NCBI RefSeq assembly: GCF_003957375.1
Contig: NZ_CP025473.1
Location: forward strand, 1,079,501-1,143,500
Reading direction: 5' to 3'
Source: Enterococcus mundtii
GTDB lineage: Bacteria > Bacillota > Bacilli > Lactobacillales > Enterococcaceae
DNA length: 64,000 nt
Below the pieces are notes generated by a model. It searched no databases, had not been told where the DNA came from, and worked only from the letters and a program-made list of their open reading frames with translations. Both the position numbers and the translations under genes were made by a program. This document shows, piece by piece, positions 63,676 to 64,000 of the stretch; position 1 is the first letter of the stretch, and every line of letters starts with the position of its first letter.

Positions 63676-64000
63676 ACCATTATTACCAGGCTCGACGATC
63701 GGAATCGTCGGTGGTGGACAGTTAGGTCGCATGATGGCGATCAGTGCAAAAGAGATGGGATTCAAAGTCGGTGTACTTGATCCGATGAATGATTGTCCGG
63801 CTGCTCAAGTAGCGGACTGGCACATTGAAAGTTCCTACGATGATACGTTTGCTCTAGAAGAACTTGCAAGACGAACTGAGGTTATCACCTACGAATTTGA
63901 GAATGTGAGTGTGGAAGCACTGAATGCGATTTTGCCGATGTCATTTATTCCTCAAGGAACAGATTTGTTGGCGATCACGCAAGATCGTCTACTAGAAAAA
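63668..64000 (+). CDS. purK: N5-carboxyaminoimidazole ribonucleotide synthase, N-terminal part (partial)
   Basis: The frame opens at a TTG (63668) that overlaps the purE end and continues beyond the window. 111 codons are visible. The N-terminus has [19 protein letters not shown], the typical PurK ATP-grasp start. The segments [18 protein letters not shown] and [13 protein letters not shown] and the closing TQDRLLEK also fit. PurK makes N5-CAIR from AIR, bicarbonate and ATP, the substrate of PurE. The overlap implies translational coupling. Confidence 0.93.
   Translation, partial: MVKPLLPGSTIGIVGGGQLGRMMAISAKEMGFKVGVLDPMNDCPAAQVADWHIESSYDDTFALEELARRTEVITYEFENVSVEALNAILPMSFIPQGTDLLAITQDRLLEK

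Noticed and set aside
1-64000. CRISPR arrays, insertion sequences or prophage
   Set aside because: No regular spacer repeats, transposase, integrase or phage structural genes were seen on either strand.

Overview
The window reads as a low-GC Firmicute chromosome, most probably an Enterococcus of the faecium/hirae/durans/mundtii type. The basis is gene order and protein style: rnhB-dprA-topA-trmFO-xerC-hslV-hslU-codY, plsY next to parE-parC, pflB-pflA-ppaC, guanine-riboswitch xpt-pbuX, and purE-purK. Genes have strong AGGAGG ribosome sites and frequent TTG/GTG starts. Genus is inferred from memory of these families, not from a search; species is not resolved.

Layout. 1-9.5 kb: end of rnhB, a frameshifted dprA, topA, trmFO and the xerC-hslVU-codY operon, then an aldose-epimerase-like gene. 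9.6-20 kb: plsY (minus), a CoA-binding protein, topoisomerase IV (parE-parC), pyruvate formate-lyase and its activase, Mn-dependent pyrophosphatase. 20-27.6 kb: a looser set of membrane proteins, a hydrolase, a LacI regulator, an unrecognised basic protein, a quinone-oxidoreductase-like enzyme and a YitT protein. 28-31 kb: a small membrane-protein gene whose promoter carries two LexA-type boxes, and an OpuB/EgtU-type ABC transporter.

30.9-43.4 kb is the AT-rich accessory part: two paralogous Mga-type regulators; a three-gene surface operon (small LPXTG protein, secreted protein, membrane-anchored protein); a LysM cell-wall protein; a DUF378 protein; a coiled-coil protein; a second gene with a LexA-type promoter; small membrane/lipoprotein genes; D-serine dehydratase; and a duplicated intergenic segment. 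It ends at a tRNA-Leu(GAG) gene. No integrase or transposase was seen anywhere in the window.

43.5-64 kb: alaA-like aminotransferase, a TPR regulator, nagA with a NagR-like operator, a divergent MerR regulator/P-type ATPase pair joined by a 19-bp-spacer promoter, a secreted nuclease coupled to a small partner gene, NfeD-flotillin, two divergent ArAE-type membrane proteins, a Gfo/Idh dehydrogenase, a cell-wall hydrolase operon (VanY-type carboxypeptidase and glucosaminidase), and purine salvage and synthesis genes.

Most promising for novelty: (a) two small uncharacterised genes under clear SOS-type promoters; (b) the Mga-pair/LPXTG surface operon with a shared upstream inverted repeat; (c) the MerR-controlled P2-type ATPase that appears to lack the usual calcium ligands; (d) the nuclease plus coupled small protein; (e) a repeat family embedded in 3'-end terminators. 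All motif and homology statements were made by eye.
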